The notes beneath the pieces are model-generated. The model searched no databases. It was not told the origin of the DNA and saw only the letters and a program-made list of their open reading frames with translations. DNA of 7,286 nucleotides from an uncultured Oscillospiraceae bacterium (GTDB lineage Bacteria > Bacillota > Clostridia > Oscillospirales > Acutalibacteraceae): NCBI GenBank assembly GCA_900540305.1, contig UQFL01000075.1, positions 1 through 7,286 on the forward strand, in the 5' to 3' direction. Positions 6,614 to 7,286 of the stretch are shown piece by piece; the first letter of the stretch is position 1, and each line of letters begins with the position of its first letter. Both the position numbers and the translations under genes were made by a program.

Positions 6614-7235
6614 ATGTTAGAGTTTGAATGGGACGGAATCGTTTTTGAATTTGTAAATTGCTCAGGCGGAAAACTGCTTGAAAAAATAGCAATGCACAGC
6701 CACTCCAAAAACAGCTTTGAACTTCATTTTATCCTTTGGGGAGAGGGCACGCTTGCAACTGCTCACGGCAGTTATAATATGAGCGAGGGTAATTTGTTTG
6801 TTACAGGGCCGTTTGAGGAACATTCACAGATTCCCAACGAATTAAATCCTGTTGAAGATATTTATATATATTTTCAAATAAAAAAGCTTGTTAATGTAGG
6901 AAAGCTTGCTCAAAAATTTATTGAAACTCCTTTTTTCTATTGTCAGCATTTTGACCGCATTGTTGCAAAGCGTATTTATTATGAGTTTCAAAACCGCAGA
7001 GTTGGCTGGAAACATTCGGTTTGCGGTCTTATGCAGGCGCTGTTAACTGATATTTCACGGCTTTATCTTCCCGAGGAGTATGAAGTTAAGAACGCAGAGG
7101 AAAATGAAAATCTTAATGAAAAAAGGTTTATGATTATTGAGAAAATGTTTTTATATGAGAAAGATTTCACTCTTTCTCAGCTGTCATCAAATCTCGGCTT
7201 ATGCGAAAGGCAGACGCAGCGTCTTTTGAAGAAAT
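6614..7235 (+). CDS. AraC-family transcriptional regulator, 3' end missing
   Basis: This is the N-terminal 207 native residues of an AraC/XylS-type regulator, a cytoplasmic DNA-binding protein that normally answers to a sugar ligand. Residues about 25-90 are a cupin-like sensor domain with H28, H30, FELHFILWGEGTL (35-47), a Y54-N-M-S-E-G59 turn and GPFEEH (65-70), the usual AraC-binding-domain pattern. A helical linker and an acidic stretch (153-170) follow. The first helix-turn-helix begins near residue 186 (TLSQLSSNLGL, then CERQTQRLLKK to 207). The gene is cut there by adapter, so the second helix-turn-helix is absent from the window; the full protein would be expected to be about 270-290 residues. 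The open frame runs on to 7276, but the last 13 codons (SVSYTHLTLPTIA) are adapter translation. GGTGAT (6605-6610) serves as ribosome site. It is divergent from the GH95 gene, a common arrangement for a local regulator. Confidence 0.9.
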
Positions 7236-7254
7236 CTGTCTCTTATACACATCT
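7236..7254 (-). repeat. Tn5 mosaic end, right copy
   Basis: CTGTCTCTTATACACATCT is the exact reverse complement of the 19 bases at 29-47. It marks the tagmentation junction that ends the native DNA inside the regulator gene. Confidence 0.97.
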
Positions 7255-7286
7255 GACGCTGCCGACGATCGCATAAGTGTAGATCT
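7236..7286. other. Illumina Nextera i5-side library adapter (artefact)
   Basis: This is synthetic sequence. Positions 7236-7268 are the reverse complement of the Nextera read-1 adapter. Positions 7269-7276 (TCGCATAA) are an 8-base i5 index; its reverse complement TTATGCGA is, from memory, index S522. Positions 7277-7286 (GTGTAGATCT) are the start of the P5 complement. With the i7 side at the other end, the window has the exact layout of one finished library molecule. Confidence 0.97.

Noticed and set aside
29..7254. 19-bp terminal inverted repeats that would define a 7.2-kb transposon
   Set aside because: They are the engineered Tn5 mosaic end joined to Nextera adapter and index bases on their outer sides. 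There is no transposase inside and no target duplication can be seen.

Overview
The native DNA is positions 48-7235. Both ends of the window are Illumina Nextera (Tn5 tagmentation) library adapter, complete with index and flow-cell bases, so this is one tagmented fragment of about 7.2 kb and its ends are not biological. The DNA looks like a moderately low-GC Gram-positive anaerobe, most likely a gut Clostridia of the Ruminococcaceae/Oscillospiraceae type. The reasons are a lipoprotein signal with lipobox, AGGAG-type ribosome sites, a GPH transporter next to a glycosidase, and an AraC regulator, all in a compact carbohydrate-use locus. The assignment is by style and not by any marker gene.

Layout. 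Positions 50-1444 (+) encode a GPH/MelB-type sugar:cation symporter. An intercistronic hairpin follows, then a cytoplasmic GH2 beta-galactosidase-like enzyme at 1530-3770 (+). A strong, probably bidirectional terminator at 3790-3827 separates this pair from a convergent gene at 3836-6511 (-), a lipid-anchored extracytoplasmic glycosidase of family GH95 (alpha-L-fucosidase/alpha-L-galactosidase type). A 102-bp divergent intergenic region with candidate promoters, an inverted repeat and a direct repeat separates it from an AraC-family regulator at 6614-7235 (+). The regulator is cut off inside its DNA-binding domain by the right-hand adapter. No stretch over 300 bases lacks a gene. I saw no tRNA, rRNA, CRISPR array or native mobile element.

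How the genes may work together (inference). The surface GH95 enzyme would trim an alpha-linked fucose or galactose from an outside glycan. The symporter would import the exposed beta-galactoside or a related small glycoside, and the GH2 enzyme would split it in the cytoplasm. The AraC protein is the natural candidate for a sugar-responsive regulator of the divergent GH95 gene and perhaps of the transporter/GH2 pair, whose promoter lies outside the window.

I do not see a wholly new system. The points most worth a second look are the divergent active-site surroundings and high cysteine content of the GH95 protein, the helical C-terminal extension of the GH2 protein, the palindrome over the regulator's promoter, and the adapter sequence that creates a false C-terminus on the regulator.
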